A DNA stretch of 64,000 nucleotides from positions 550,470 through 614,469 of the forward strand of contig JAEPMI010000001.1 of NCBI GenBank assembly GCA_017644045.1, given 5' to 3'. Below, piece after piece: positions 1 to 7,324 of this stretch. A program made the translations under genes and the position numbers. The notes beneath the pieces are model-generated. The model was not told the DNA's origin, ran no database searches, and was given only the letters and a program-made list of their open reading frames with translations. Position 1 is the first letter of the stretch. Every line of letters begins with the position of its first letter. Source of the DNA: Deltaproteobacteria bacterium. GTDB taxonomy: Bacteria; Myxococcota_A; Polyangia; Polyangiales; Houyiibacteriaceae.

Positions 1-342
1 CTCAAGAAGGCCCGCTACTGGATCCTCGGCGTCGGCGGGCTCTACGCGATCAGCGGCCTGCTGATGGGCGGGCTCATGGGCGGCTCCCTGGCGACCCTGA
101 TCATCGTCGTGAACCTGGTGCTGGCTCTCATCCACGTGGGGCTCTTCTTCTGGGCGCGCTTTCAGCCCTTCGCCGCAGCCGTGGCTGCGCTCGGACTCTT
201 CGTCACGGTCCACTTGTTGAACGCCATCGCCGATCCGGCGACGCTGCTCCAAGGTCTGTGCGTGAAGGTGCTCTTCATCACCGTGCTCTCGGGCGCCGTG
301 AAGGCCGGGCTCGACGCCCGCCGACTCCGCATCGGCCAGTGA
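1..342 (+). CDS. membrane protein, 5' end cut by window edge
   Basis: The frame is open from the first base, so the true start lies before the window; 113 residues are visible. They are almost entirely hydrophobic, with about three or four membrane segments (residues ~7-32, ~34-53, ~57-75 and ~80-100), few charged residues until the Arg-rich tail, and no motif I recognise. An internal ATG at 64 could be a start, but the coding character continues upstream of it. The stop codon overlaps the GTG start of the next gene (GTGA at 339-342), so the two are probably translated together. Function unknown. Confidence 0.7.
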   Translation, partial: LKKARYWILGVGGLYAISGLLMGGLMGGSLATLIIVVNLVLALIHVGLFFWARFQPFAAAVAALGLFVTVHLLNAIADPATLLQGLCVKVLFITVLSGAVKAGLDARRLRIGQ

Positions 343-1064
343 GGCGCTGCTCCGTCTGCGGAGGCGAGCTGAGCGAGACCGCGCAGTTCTGCGGTGGCTG
401 CGGCGCGACGGCGGACGGCACGGCGCGCCCGAGCCAACCACTCGGCGACCCCCGGTTGGCCGGACGCGGGCTGGTGATCGCGGGCGGGGTCTATCTCGCG
501 TTCCTCGTTCTCTGCCTCCTCGCGGTGCTCACCGAGATGCAGGTCGGCGACCACTGGTACGACATCGTCTCCGCGGTCGTCGCGGTCGGCGGCTTCGCAG
601 CCCTGGGCCGAGAGGCGCTCCCGCCCCTCGGCTTTCCCGTGCTGACCGGGAAGGGCCTGCTGCTGACCCTGATCTCGATCACCACCGCGCTCCTGGCGAG
701 CACCGCGCTCAGCTTCGTCTGGCCGGAGTGGCTGAGCATTCGCAGCCTCTACGTCCAGGAAGGCGCCGGCTTCGCCATGGCGATCGTGGACTTCTGTGTC
801 CTGGCGCCCGTGATCGAGGAGCTCGCGTTCCGCGGGGCCATCCTCGGTGGGCTCGCGCGGGTCTTCGATCGCCGCGCCGCGATCGCGCTCAGCTCCTTTC
901 TCTTCGCGACCATTCACCTGAGCCCCATCTCGTTCGTCCACCTCTTCCTCGTCGGTGCGCTCTGCGGAACCCTCCGCGTTCGCTCCAAGAGTCTCTACCC
1001 CGCCATGCTCGCTCACTCCGCCTACAACGCGGTCGTGCTCGCGCTAGACTGGTGGGTTCTCTGA
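339..1064 (+). CDS. CPBP-family intramembrane metalloprotease with N-terminal zinc ribbon
   Basis: I chose the GTG at 339 because it overlaps the stop of the preceding gene (GTGA) and puts a four-Cys zinc ribbon at the extreme N-terminus (CSVCGGEL then FCGGCG, residues ~4-24). About five or six membrane helices follow. The sequence EELAFRG (residue ~165), followed by a helix with a conserved His (ATIHLSP, ~190), matches the EExxxR and HxxxH-type signatures of CPBP (Abi/Rce1) membrane proteases. Family members cleave prenylated or bacteriocin-type peptides, or act in self-immunity; the substrate here is unknown. The protein is about 241 residues, normal for the family. The zinc ribbon could be a sensor or a docking domain (inference). 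Confidence 0.8.
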   Translation: MRRCSVCGGELSETAQFCGGCGATADGTARPSQPLGDPRLAGRGLVIAGGVYLAFLVLCLLAVLTEMQVGDHWYDIVSAVVAVGGFAALGREALPPLGFPVLTGKGLLLTLISITTALLASTALSFVWPEWLSIRSLYVQEGAGFAMAIVDFCVLAPVIEELAFRGAILGGLARVFDRRAAIALSSFLFATIHLSPISFVHLFLVGALCGTLRVRSKSLYPAMLAHSAYNAVVLALDWWVL

Positions 1065-1208
1065 GCGCGCCGGAACTCTCGTCCGGGAGATCCTCGAAGC
1101 TGCTCGGCTCCTTCGGCGCTTCCCGAAGAGGGAAGAGTGCGCGCGCCGACGAGCTCGTCACATGGCCCGCGCCGTGCCGCGGGCACTCGGTGGTGTACGA
1201 TCCACGAC

Positions 1209-1784
1209 GTGACGAAGCGTACCCTTCCGATTCGGAGAGTGTGCCCCAAGGGCGAGAAGTGGGAAGACATGGCCGTCGTGGACGGCGGGCGACAGTGCCT
1301 GCGATGCGATGCCCACCTGCTCGATCTCTCGACCTTGACCGAAGCCCAGGTCGACCTGGTCCGGCAACGGGCGCGCCAAGGCGCAGGTGTGTGCGCGAAG
1401 GTCTCGCTCGACTCGGACGGGTTGCCGATCTACCGGAAGGCAGCCGTTCGGCGATTGGTGCAGACCGCGGCGGGCGTGGTCATGAGCGTGTCCCTGGCGG
1501 CGTGTGGCGAGCCAGAAGGGGTGACCGTGACGCCACTCGCTCCGAGGGCCACGGAAGCGAAGGTCGAACCCGAGGTCGTCGCCGAGCCGGAGGCCGTCCA
1601 ACCCAAGCCGGTGATCGATGCCGAACCCGAGGCTGCCAAACCCGAGCCGGTGGTCGATGCCGAGTCCGATTGTGTCGCCTCGGGGGCCGACGCCGCGGAC
1701 CAGCCTCGCGAGCGTCGGCGCGTGCGGCGCCGTCGTCGCGGACCCGACGACGAGGAGTTCCTCATCCTCGGGTTCCTCGACTGA
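1209..1784 (+). CDS. hypothetical protein: Cys-motif N-terminus, membrane or lipobox-like segment, Pro/Glu-rich tail
   Basis: GTG at 1209 gives about 191 residues; the frame is open further upstream without coding character. The N-terminus has the spaced pattern C..W..M....GR.C..C...LLDLS (residues ~11-45). This resembles the short Cys domain at the N-terminus of some Bacteroidetes and myxobacterial carboxypeptidase-regulatory-like proteins (from memory, unchecked). A hydrophobic stretch ending in SLAACGEPEG (~92-104) could be a membrane segment or an internal lipobox. Next come near-repeats of a (V/P)xAEPEAxKPEPV type, an Arg-rich patch (RRRVRRRRRG) and an acidic end. It probably spans or docks at the inner membrane. 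Function unknown. Confidence 0.6.
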   Translation: MTKRTLPIRRVCPKGEKWEDMAVVDGGRQCLRCDAHLLDLSTLTEAQVDLVRQRARQGAGVCAKVSLDSDGLPIYRKAAVRRLVQTAAGVVMSVSLAACGEPEGVTVTPLAPRATEAKVEPEVVAEPEAVQPKPVIDAEPEAAKPEPVVDAESDCVASGADAADQPRERRRVRRRRRGPDDEEFLILGFLD

Positions 1785-1853
1785 CCACACTCGACTTCCG
1801 ACCCACGCCGACGCCGCGGTGCCATCCGCGGCCACAGGTGCTATCTGCCCCGC

Positions 1854-3125
1854 ATGCTCAAGGTGCACGTTCGCGGCGAGGCCGGATACGACGAGACCCT
1901 CGCCTCCCTCGCGCGGCGCGGTGACGCCGACCTCGAGAAGGTCGAGCCTGCCGTCCGGGAGATCCTCACCGCGGTCCGCGAGCGCGGCGACACCGCCATT
2001 CGCGAGCTGACGCAGCGCTTCGAGGACCGGACACAGGAGCACGTGCTCGTGCCGGAGGCCGAGTGGCGCGCCATCGCCGAGGCGTGCCCGGCCGACGTGC
2101 GCGAGAAGCTGGCCGCGGCCGCCGAACGCATCCGTCGCTACCACGAGCACCAGAAGGACCCCGGCTTCCAGTACACCGAAGAGGGCGTCACGCTCGGTCA
2201 GCGGGTTCGGCCAGTGCGTGCGGCTGGCGTGTACGCGCCCGGCGGCAAGGCGCGCTACCCGAGCACCGTGCTCATGACGGCCGTGCCCGCGGCCGTCGCC
2301 GGAGTGCCGCGCATCGTGCTCGCGACGCCGCGCATCACGCCGGAGATCGCCGCGGCAGCCGTCGTTGCGGGAGTCACCGAAGTGGTCGACGCCGGCGGTG
2401 CGCAGGCCATCGGCGCCCTCGCCTACGGCACCGAGTCGGTGGAGCGCGTCGACAAGATCGTCGGCCCCGGCAACATCTACGTCGCCTGCGCCAAGCGGCT
2501 CGTCTTCGGCGTCGTCGACATCGACTCCATCGCCGGCCCGAGCGAGATCCTCGTCGTCGCCGACGACGGCGCCGACCCCGACGTGGTCGCCGCCGACCTG
2601 CTCAGCCAGGCCGAGCACGACGAAGACGCCTACCCGCTGCTCGTCACGATCTCGAAGGCGTTCGCCGATCAGGTCGCCAACAAGCTCGAGGCGCGCCTCG
2701 CCAAGCTCAGTCGCAAGGCCATCGCGACCGAGTCGGTCCAGCGCAACGGCTACTGCTTCGTGGCCGGCGACCGCGCCGAGGCCGCCCGCGTCGCCGACGC
2801 GCTCGCCGCGGAGCACCTCGCGCTCGCGGTCGACGAAGCGGAAGCGCTCCTCGAGGACATCGGCGCCGCCGGTGCCGCGTTCCTCGGCCACCACACCCCC
2901 GAAGCCGCCGGCGACTACGCCGCGGGCCCGAGCCACGTGCTCCCGACGGGTGGCGCCGCGCGCCACGCCAGCCCGCTCGGCGTCTACGACTTCATCGTGC
3001 GGACCTCGCTGATCCGCTACTCAGCCGAGGCGATCCGCGCACAGGCGGATCTGCTGGAAGGCCTCGCGGAGCTCGAAGGCCTCGAGGCCCACGCCCAGGC
3101 CGTCGCCGCCCGCCGCGAGCGCTGA
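1854..3125 (+). CDS. hisD: histidinol dehydrogenase
   Basis: HisD oxidises L-histidinol to L-histidine in two NAD-dependent steps, the last reactions of histidine biosynthesis, in the cytoplasm. At 423 residues it is the usual length (about 434 in E. coli). Zinc ligands are visible in order: Gln and His in SQAEHDEDAY (~252, 255), Asp in GDYAAGPSH (~353) and a C-terminal His (EAHAQAV, ~413). The catalytic Glu-His pair is in AAEHLAL (~319-320). GPGNIYVA and AGPSEILVVAD are typical HisD stretches. No other his gene lies in the window, so hisD sits apart from any his operon here. It converges on the thioredoxin-like gene, with 6 bases between the stops. Confidence 0.96.
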   Translation: MLKVHVRGEAGYDETLASLARRGDADLEKVEPAVREILTAVRERGDTAIRELTQRFEDRTQEHVLVPEAEWRAIAEACPADVREKLAAAAERIRRYHEHQKDPGFQYTEEGVTLGQRVRPVRAAGVYAPGGKARYPSTVLMTAVPAAVAGVPRIVLATPRITPEIAAAAVVAGVTEVVDAGGAQAIGALAYGTESVERVDKIVGPGNIYVACAKRLVFGVVDIDSIAGPSEILVVADDGADPDVVAADLLSQAEHDEDAYPLLVTISKAFADQVANKLEARLAKLSRKAIATESVQRNGYCFVAGDRAEAARVADALAAEHLALAVDEAEALLEDIGAAGAAFLGHHTPEAAGDYAAGPSHVLPTGGAARHASPLGVYDFIVRTSLIRYSAEAIRAQADLLEGLAELEGLEAHAQAVAARRER

Positions 3126-3131
3126 CCCCGA

Positions 3132-3611
3132 CTACGGCTGCCAGTTCTCGGTCGGGTTGCGCAGCCAGCCGGCGAGCATCTCGCCGGTCAGCCCCTCGGC
3201 GTCGCCGGTGATGGGCTCGAGGGTGGTCTGCGCGACCTTCTCGCCGTTCGCGTCGAGCACGACGAGGGTCGCGATGCGCTCGATGCCGTAGCGCTCGAGG
3301 AGCTCGGTGTGCTGGTCGAAGCGGCCGACGTCGATGACGATGGTCTCGTACTTCTCGGCGAGGAGCGCCGCCATGGCCGGCTCGTGCGAGAGCCGAAGGA
3401 CTTCGCGGCAGTCGGGGCACCAGTCGGCGCCGAAGTCGAGGAGGATGCGGCGGTCGTTCGCGGCGGCGCTGGCCTTGGCCGCGTCGAGCGCAGCGGTGAG
3501 CTCGGCGTCGGTCATGGTGACGTAGGTTTCGGGTGGGGCCATGGCGGGTTCCGGGTCGTCGTCACACGCGACGAGGGAGAAGAGCACGAGGGCGACCGCA
3601 ATCGAACGCAT
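3132..3611 (-). CDS. thioredoxin-like lipoprotein
   Basis: The start at 3611 gives a 159-residue protein opening with a lipoprotein signal (hydrophobic stretch ending LVAC, Cys16); the longer open frame upstream lacks a signal. The thioredoxin fold is recognisable: a strand with LLDFGADWCPDC, where the redox pair is CPDC (CxxC), then a helix, and later the strand VIDVGRFD and IERIATLVVLDANGEKV. It lacks the usual cis-Pro in canonical context (IATLVVL), so redox activity is likely but not certain. Expected location is periplasmic, tethered to the membrane. It lies 32 bases downstream of the NRDE gene on the same strand and may be co-transcribed. Confidence 0.85.
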   Translation of the reverse strand: MRSIAVALVLFSLVACDDDPEPAMAPPETYVTMTDAELTAALDAAKASAAANDRRILLDFGADWCPDCREVLRLSHEPAMAALLAEKYETIVIDVGRFDQHTELLERYGIERIATLVVLDANGEKVAQTTLEPITGDAEGLTGEMLAGWLRNPTENWQP

Positions 3612-3643
3612 GGGCCCTACCCTGCCACGCCGGCTCGAGACCG

Positions 3644-4432
3644 TCATCGGTAGAGCCCCGTGACGTCCTCGAAGGGGACGTCGCCGGGCGGGCCGTCGGC
3701 GTAGCAGTGCTCGAGCACGGCCTCTTCGCCGAGCGCCATGAGCGTGGACGAGACGGTCCCGTACTCGGGCGTCCGGATGCAGAGTGCCTGGAGCCGGCGC
3801 ACCAAGTCGGCGTCGAAGCGTGACTCGGCGGGCGGCTCCGGCACATCCACGTCGGGCACACCGTCGTCCGCGAGGATCTCCATGAGCTTCGACCGGAGGG
3901 CACACCAACCATCGCGGGCGATCGGCTTCACGCGCTCCCTGGCGCGATCGGCCTTCGGCATGTGCACCGAGCCCAGACGGTCGTTGGCCAGCACGTGGAC
4001 TCCGCGACCGAGATCGACACGCTCGATCGCATCGTCGCGCCCGTACGCGACGGTGAGCCGCTCGGCGTCCCCGTAGATGAGGTTGAACGGCAGCGTCAGT
4101 CCGGGCTCGAGCGAGTCGAGGTACGCGTCGATCGCCTCCGGCGAGCCCGCTTCGAGCGCTTCGCCGACGATCGCCCCACGCGAACGAGGACGCGGCTCGG
4201 GCATCACCCAGGTGCGTTGATTGGTGATCGCGGCGAAGACGCCGCTCCCGGTCGCGCCGAGCCAGGTGCCACCGCTGCGGAGGTCACGACCCGCAACGAC
4301 ACGAGCCCCGCCGACCGTGTGGCCGCGGAGCTCGGGTGGAGCCGCCGTCCGGGCGTAGAACTCGTCGCGGTTCGCCGCGACGATGACCGGGATGATGGAG
4401 TGGACCCGGTGAACGACGATGATCGTGCACAC
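3644..4432 (-). CDS. NRDE (TANGO2-like) family protein
   Basis: GTG at 4432 is chosen because it places Cys at residue 2 (VCTII), as in other NRDE/TANGO2 proteins, where the N-terminal Cys resembles an Ntn-hydrolase nucleophile. The name-giving NRDE follows at ~21-24 with FYARTAAPPEL after it. Further family signals are RDLRSGGTWLG (~49-59), FAAITNQR (~65-72) and PFNLIYG (~110). At 262 residues the length is typical. The biochemical role of the family is unsettled (Golgi, mitochondrial or haem-related roles for the eukaryotic member). The gene starts just beyond a repeat-rich intergenic stretch. Confidence 0.88.
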   Translation of the reverse strand: MCTIIVVHRVHSIIPVIVAANRDEFYARTAAPPELRGHTVGGARVVAGRDLRSGGTWLGATGSGVFAAITNQRTWVMPEPRPRSRGAIVGEALEAGSPEAIDAYLDSLEPGLTLPFNLIYGDAERLTVAYGRDDAIERVDLGRGVHVLANDRLGSVHMPKADRARERVKPIARDGWCALRSKLMEILADDGVPDVDVPEPPAESRFDADLVRRLQALCIRTPEYGTVSSTLMALGEEAVLEHCYADGPPGDVPFEDVTGLYR

Positions 4433-4579
4433 CGCCCGATCATAGCGCCGAGGGCCGGAGACGTTAGCCGGAGAAGTCTGGACACGGAGGCCGAAGGCCG
4501 AAGTGCCCGAGCAAAGCGAGGGCGCCGCGAAGCGGCGGAGTCGGGGGAGCCGCAGTCTCGGGCTCCGCCCGAGCAAGGC

Positions 4580-4600
4580 GGGGGTTTGCTCCAAACCCCC
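4580..4600 (-). terminator. perfect 9-bp hairpin after the 4607-5194 gene
   Basis: GGGGGTTTG, a 3-base loop, then CAAACCCCC form a perfect stem beginning 6 bases after the stop of the minus-strand lipoprotein gene. No T-run follows, so it may be a processing or Rho-assisted end rather than a classical intrinsic terminator. The next 140 bases (4440-4579) are rich in imperfect GC inverted repeats such as GGAGCC and GGCTCC and contain no gene. Confidence 0.5.
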
Positions 4601-4606
4601 AGAGAG

Positions 4607-5194
4607 CTAGCGCACGACGACGACGGATCCGGTCGAGGTGTTGCTCGGGATCTCGGTCGGCTCGCCGCGGCCGTAGGTGTAGGTCTCCGGGAAGGTGGCG
4701 GTCCAATCGATGCGAACCGTCCAGGGGTCGACCTCGGTGACGACGACCTGCACGTAGTCCGCGCCCACGTCGTAGTCCCAGTTGCCGTCGCTCGGGCCGG
4801 AGCAACCGGTGACGCTGAAGTTGGGGTCGCCGGTGCCGGAGGTGGTGTAGTAGCCGGTGCTCTCGTAGGTGCCGGGCTCGAGCTCCGCGATGCTCACGCC
4901 GTCGATGTTCAGGCGGTTCATGCCGGTGCCCCCGAGGCCCTCGCTGCGGAGCTCGATGCTCGCGCCGTAACCGAAGTCGGACGCCTCGTAGATGCGGGCG
5001 TCGCCGTCGACCTGCACCAGGCCGAGCTCACCGTCGAGCAGGGCCGCGCTGGCCTCGAGCTCGGTGTACTCGCCGTAGTAGTAGGGATCCTCTTCCCAGG
5101 TGTCCTCGCCGAAGTCGAAGTCGTAGAGGCAGCCGCTCATGCCCATGACGGCGGCGACGAGCGTGAGGCGGGTGAGCGTGGTGACGGTCTTCAT
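4607..5194 (-). CDS. hypothetical lipoprotein
   Basis: The ATG at 5194 follows a strong ribosome site (GGGAGG, about 8 bases upstream). The 195-residue product starts with a Lys-containing signal peptide ending GMSGC (Cys22), so it should be a membrane-anchored periplasmic or outer-membrane lipoprotein. After it comes an acidic Tyr-rich linker (EEDPYYYGEYTE) and then a beta-rich domain with a pattern of short strands (GLVQVDGDARIYEA, GASIELRSEGLGG, YVQVVVTEVDPWTVRIDW). I do not recognise the fold by sequence. A sigma-54-like promoter element sits about 40 bases upstream and a GC hairpin lies downstream, so it is probably a single-gene unit. Confidence 0.75.
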   Translation of the reverse strand: MKTVTTLTRLTLVAAVMGMSGCLYDFDFGEDTWEEDPYYYGEYTELEASAALLDGELGLVQVDGDARIYEASDFGYGASIELRSEGLGGTGMNRLNIDGVSIAELEPGTYESTGYYTTSGTGDPNFSVTGCSGPSDGNWDYDVGADYVQVVVTEVDPWTVRIDWTATFPETYTYGRGEPTEIPSNTSTGSVVVVR

Positions 5195-5233
5195 GGTGCA
5201 GTTTCCTCCCTGTCCTTGTTCGCCGGATCGCTC

Positions 5234-5249
5234 TGCAAGGGCCGGACCA
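5234..5249 (-). promoter_or_regulatory. candidate sigma-54 (-24/-12) promoter
   Basis: On the minus strand TGGTCCGGCCCTTGCA matches the sigma-54 consensus TGGCACG-N4-TTGCW at 12 of its 12-14 informative positions except the C4/A5 pair, with GG and GC exactly 10 bases apart. It ends about 40 bases before the ATG of the lipoprotein gene at 5194, leaving room for a start point and the ribosome site. No activator binding site was identified. Confidence 0.4.
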
Positions 5250-5312
5250 CCAGTTCTACGGCTGGATTTCTTTGGAAATTCCCGGCTCGGCGCCAGAGCG
5301 GTGTAACCGCGA

Positions 5313-5343
5313 GTGCACACACCTCCTGACCCGGTGTGCGCAC
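5313..5343 (-). terminator. hairpin after the methyltransferase gene
   Basis: An 11-base inverted repeat with one mismatch (a G-U pair in RNA) and a 9-base loop lies 16 bases past the stop of the minus-strand methyltransferase gene. A second small perfect hairpin (GCGGT/ACCGC) follows at 5299-5310. Neither has a T-run, so termination is plausible but not shown. Confidence 0.35.
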
Positions 5344-5359
5344 CGTGGCACACGCGTGG

Positions 5360-6184
5360 TCACGTCTTCTCGGCCACGCAGAGCCGCTCACCGCCGAGCA
5401 GCACGCCTGCCCAGCGCGGGTCGCCGCCCCAGTCCTGGGACCACTCGTCCGAACCACGGTCGCTCACCACCGAGAACCCCTGCGTGTCCATCAACGCCGC
5501 CATCTCGTGAGGTCGGTAGGTCGCCTCGAGTCCTTCGCCGAGCGCACGGAAGCCGGTCTGGACCACGCGCTCGAGCGCCGGGATCGGGGGGCCGTGATCG
5601 GTCACGTAGGTCACCGCGAGCCGGCTCCCCACGGCGCTCCGCTCGGCCACCTGCTCGAGCGTGTCCGTGACCGCGGCCCTCGGCAGGTACATGGTCACGC
5701 CCTCCCAGATCCAGAAGCTCCGAGCGTCGGCGTCGTGGCCAGCGTTCTCGAGGGCATCGGCCACCCGCTCCTGGCCGAAGCGAACGGGCACGTAGGTGGG
5801 CGCGCCGATCGAAGGCGCGCGGGAGCGCTTGAAGCGTTGGGTGTCCGGGTGGTCGACCTCGAAGACGCGCACCTCGGGACCGGTCGAACGCCACGCGCGA
5901 GCGTCGAGGCCCGCGCCGAGGAGCACGACCTGCGTGATCCCGTCGGCGATGGCGGCCTCGAGCTCGGCGTCGATCGCGGCGGTCCGCAACGCGATGTGAT
6001 CCACCAGGCCGAGCGAAGCGCGTCGGCAGACCTCGCGCAGTCGCGGTCGCTCCGCGACGGCACGCACGACCCCTTGGAGCGGTCCGTCGATCAGATTGCT
6101 CGCGTGCGGGTCCCGACGACGCGGCGCGATCGCGCGAGCCGCCGCGACGATCGCGGCGGTGAGGCTCGGCTTGCCCTCACGCAT
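5360..6184 (-). CDS. class I SAM-dependent methyltransferase, leucine carboxyl methyltransferase-like family
   Basis: This 274-residue protein carries the signature of the LCM/TIGR00027 group of S-adenosylmethionine methyltransferases: VVLLGAGLDARAWR (~87-100, SAM-binding loop) followed by VFEVDHPDTQRFK (~106-118), which binds the SAM ribose, and WEGVTMYLP (~160), the usual motif IV region. Members methylate carboxyl groups of small molecules or polyketide-type products; the substrate is not predictable. Its ATG at 6184 overlaps the end of the upstream alpha/beta hydrolase by 8 bases, so the two are probably translated together and may act in one pathway. Confidence 0.88.
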   Translation of the reverse strand: MREGKPSLTAAIVAAARAIAPRRRDPHASNLIDGPLQGVVRAVAERPRLREVCRRASLGLVDHIALRTAAIDAELEAAIADGITQVVLLGAGLDARAWRSTGPEVRVFEVDHPDTQRFKRSRAPSIGAPTYVPVRFGQERVADALENAGHDADARSFWIWEGVTMYLPRAAVTDTLEQVAERSAVGSRLAVTYVTDHGPPIPALERVVQTGFRALGEGLEATYRPHEMAALMDTQGFSVVSDRGSDEWSQDWGGDPRWAGVLLGGERLCVAEKT

Positions 6185-7193
6185 CGCGCCCCAGCGCCGC
6201 GCGAACGCGCAGGGCGTCGGCGTCGAGCACCGCGCGGACTCGCGAGAGGCGGGTCGCGTGGACGAAGGCGTGGATCATGTCCGGGACGAGCACGGTCTCG
6301 ACCGGCACACCGGCATCCTGCAGCGCGTCGGCGAACTCGAGCCCCTCGTCGCGCAGCGGGTCGAAGTGCCCGACCACGAGGCGCGTCGGCGGCGACTTCT
6401 CGAGGTCGCCGTGAATGGGCGAGAGCCGCGGGTCCTTGCGGTCCACACCGCGGGCGTACTGATCGATCATCCAGTCGGTGGTCGTCCGGTCGAGCCCGAA
6501 GCCCTTCGCGAAGAGCTCGCGCGACGGTCGCGCCAATGCGGCGTCGGTGCCCGGGTAGTAGAGCAGCTGGTACTGCACCGCTTCGCCCGCGCGGCCGAGC
6601 GCCTGACCGACGACGGCCGCCAGATTGCCGCCAGCGCTGTCGCCAGCGAGAGCGACGCGCTCCGGGTCCAGCTCATAGCGGTCGGCCGCGTCGCGCAATC
6701 CGTGCACGGATGCGAGGCAGTCGTCGACGGCCGCAGGGAAGGGGTGCTCCGGCGCGAGTCGGTAGTCGACCGCGGCCACCGCACAGCCGGAGACCCGGCT
6801 CAACCGACGGCAGAGCGGCTCGTGCGTGCGGAGGGAGCCGATGGTCCAGCCGCCCCCGTGGAAGTAGACGATGACCGGCACCTTTCGCCCGGGCGCCGGG
6901 TGGTGGATCCGCACCGGCACCCCCTCGACCCGCACGTCGCGCGTCCGGGGCGCGGGCGGCTCGGAGGCCGCCATGATCTCCTCGACGAGGACCTCGTACT
7001 CGCGCCGCGCCCCCGCGACACCGAGCGCTTCGAGGGGTGGCTTGCCGCTCTTCTCGCCGACACCGAGCAACACCTGGAACGCCGGGTGGAGCGTCTCGCC
7101 CTCGACGACCTTGGGCTTCCCCGCCAACCGGCGAAGGACCGGGGTCGGGAGGGAGAAGAGGGTCCGGGCGATGCCCGACTGGAGCTTCTGCAT
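6177..7193 (-). CDS. alpha/beta hydrolase, hormone-sensitive-lipase (HSL) family esterase
   Basis: The start at 7193 gives 338 residues. The oxyanion motif HGGGW (in VYFHGGGWTIGS, ~107-118) and the nucleophile elbow GDSAGGN (~175-181) are diagnostic of bacterial HSL (family IV) esterases; DYRLAPEHPFPA lies between them as expected. The catalytic Asp is probably in GHFDPLRDEG (~270-279) and the His in HAFVHATR (~305). The enzyme should hydrolyse short-chain esters in the cytoplasm; no signal peptide is visible. The 3' end overlaps the methyltransferase start by 8 bases. A terminator for the preceding gene lies between this gene and the Cys-rich lipoprotein gene, so transcription starts anew here. 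Confidence 0.93.
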   Translation of the reverse strand: MQKLQSGIARTLFSLPTPVLRRLAGKPKVVEGETLHPAFQVLLGVGEKSGKPPLEALGVAGARREYEVLVEEIMAASEPPAPRTRDVRVEGVPVRIHHPAPGRKVPVIVYFHGGGWTIGSLRTHEPLCRRLSRVSGCAVAAVDYRLAPEHPFPAAVDDCLASVHGLRDAADRYELDPERVALAGDSAGGNLAAVVGQALGRAGEAVQYQLLYYPGTDAALARPSRELFAKGFGLDRTTTDWMIDQYARGVDRKDPRLSPIHGDLEKSPPTRLVVGHFDPLRDEGLEFADALQDAGVPVETVLVPDMIHAFVHATRLSRVRAVLDADALRVRAALGRDA

Positions 7194-7218
7194 GAGCACG
7201 ACTCGAGAATCGTACGCC

Positions 7219-7261
7219 AAAAAGGATGCAGCGGGCGCCGGTGTGGTCCGGCGCCCGCTGC
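7219..7261 (-). terminator. intrinsic terminator of the Cys-rich lipoprotein gene
   Basis: A perfect 14-bp stem (7228-7241 with 7248-7261) and a 6-base loop is followed on the minus strand by a run of five T (7223-7219). It lies about 64 bases past the stop at 7325. This is the clearest Rho-independent terminator in the window. Confidence 0.85.
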
Positions 7262-7324
7262 GGGTGGTGGAGTGACAGATTGGATGAAGTGGGCGTGGTG
7301 GTGCTCGCCCACGACGTCGGTGGA

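Noticed and set aside
258-338. Longer N-terminus for the CPBP protease
   Set aside because: The added residues are Arg/Pro-rich and antisense-like, and the GTG at 339 overlaps the preceding stop in the usual coupled way.
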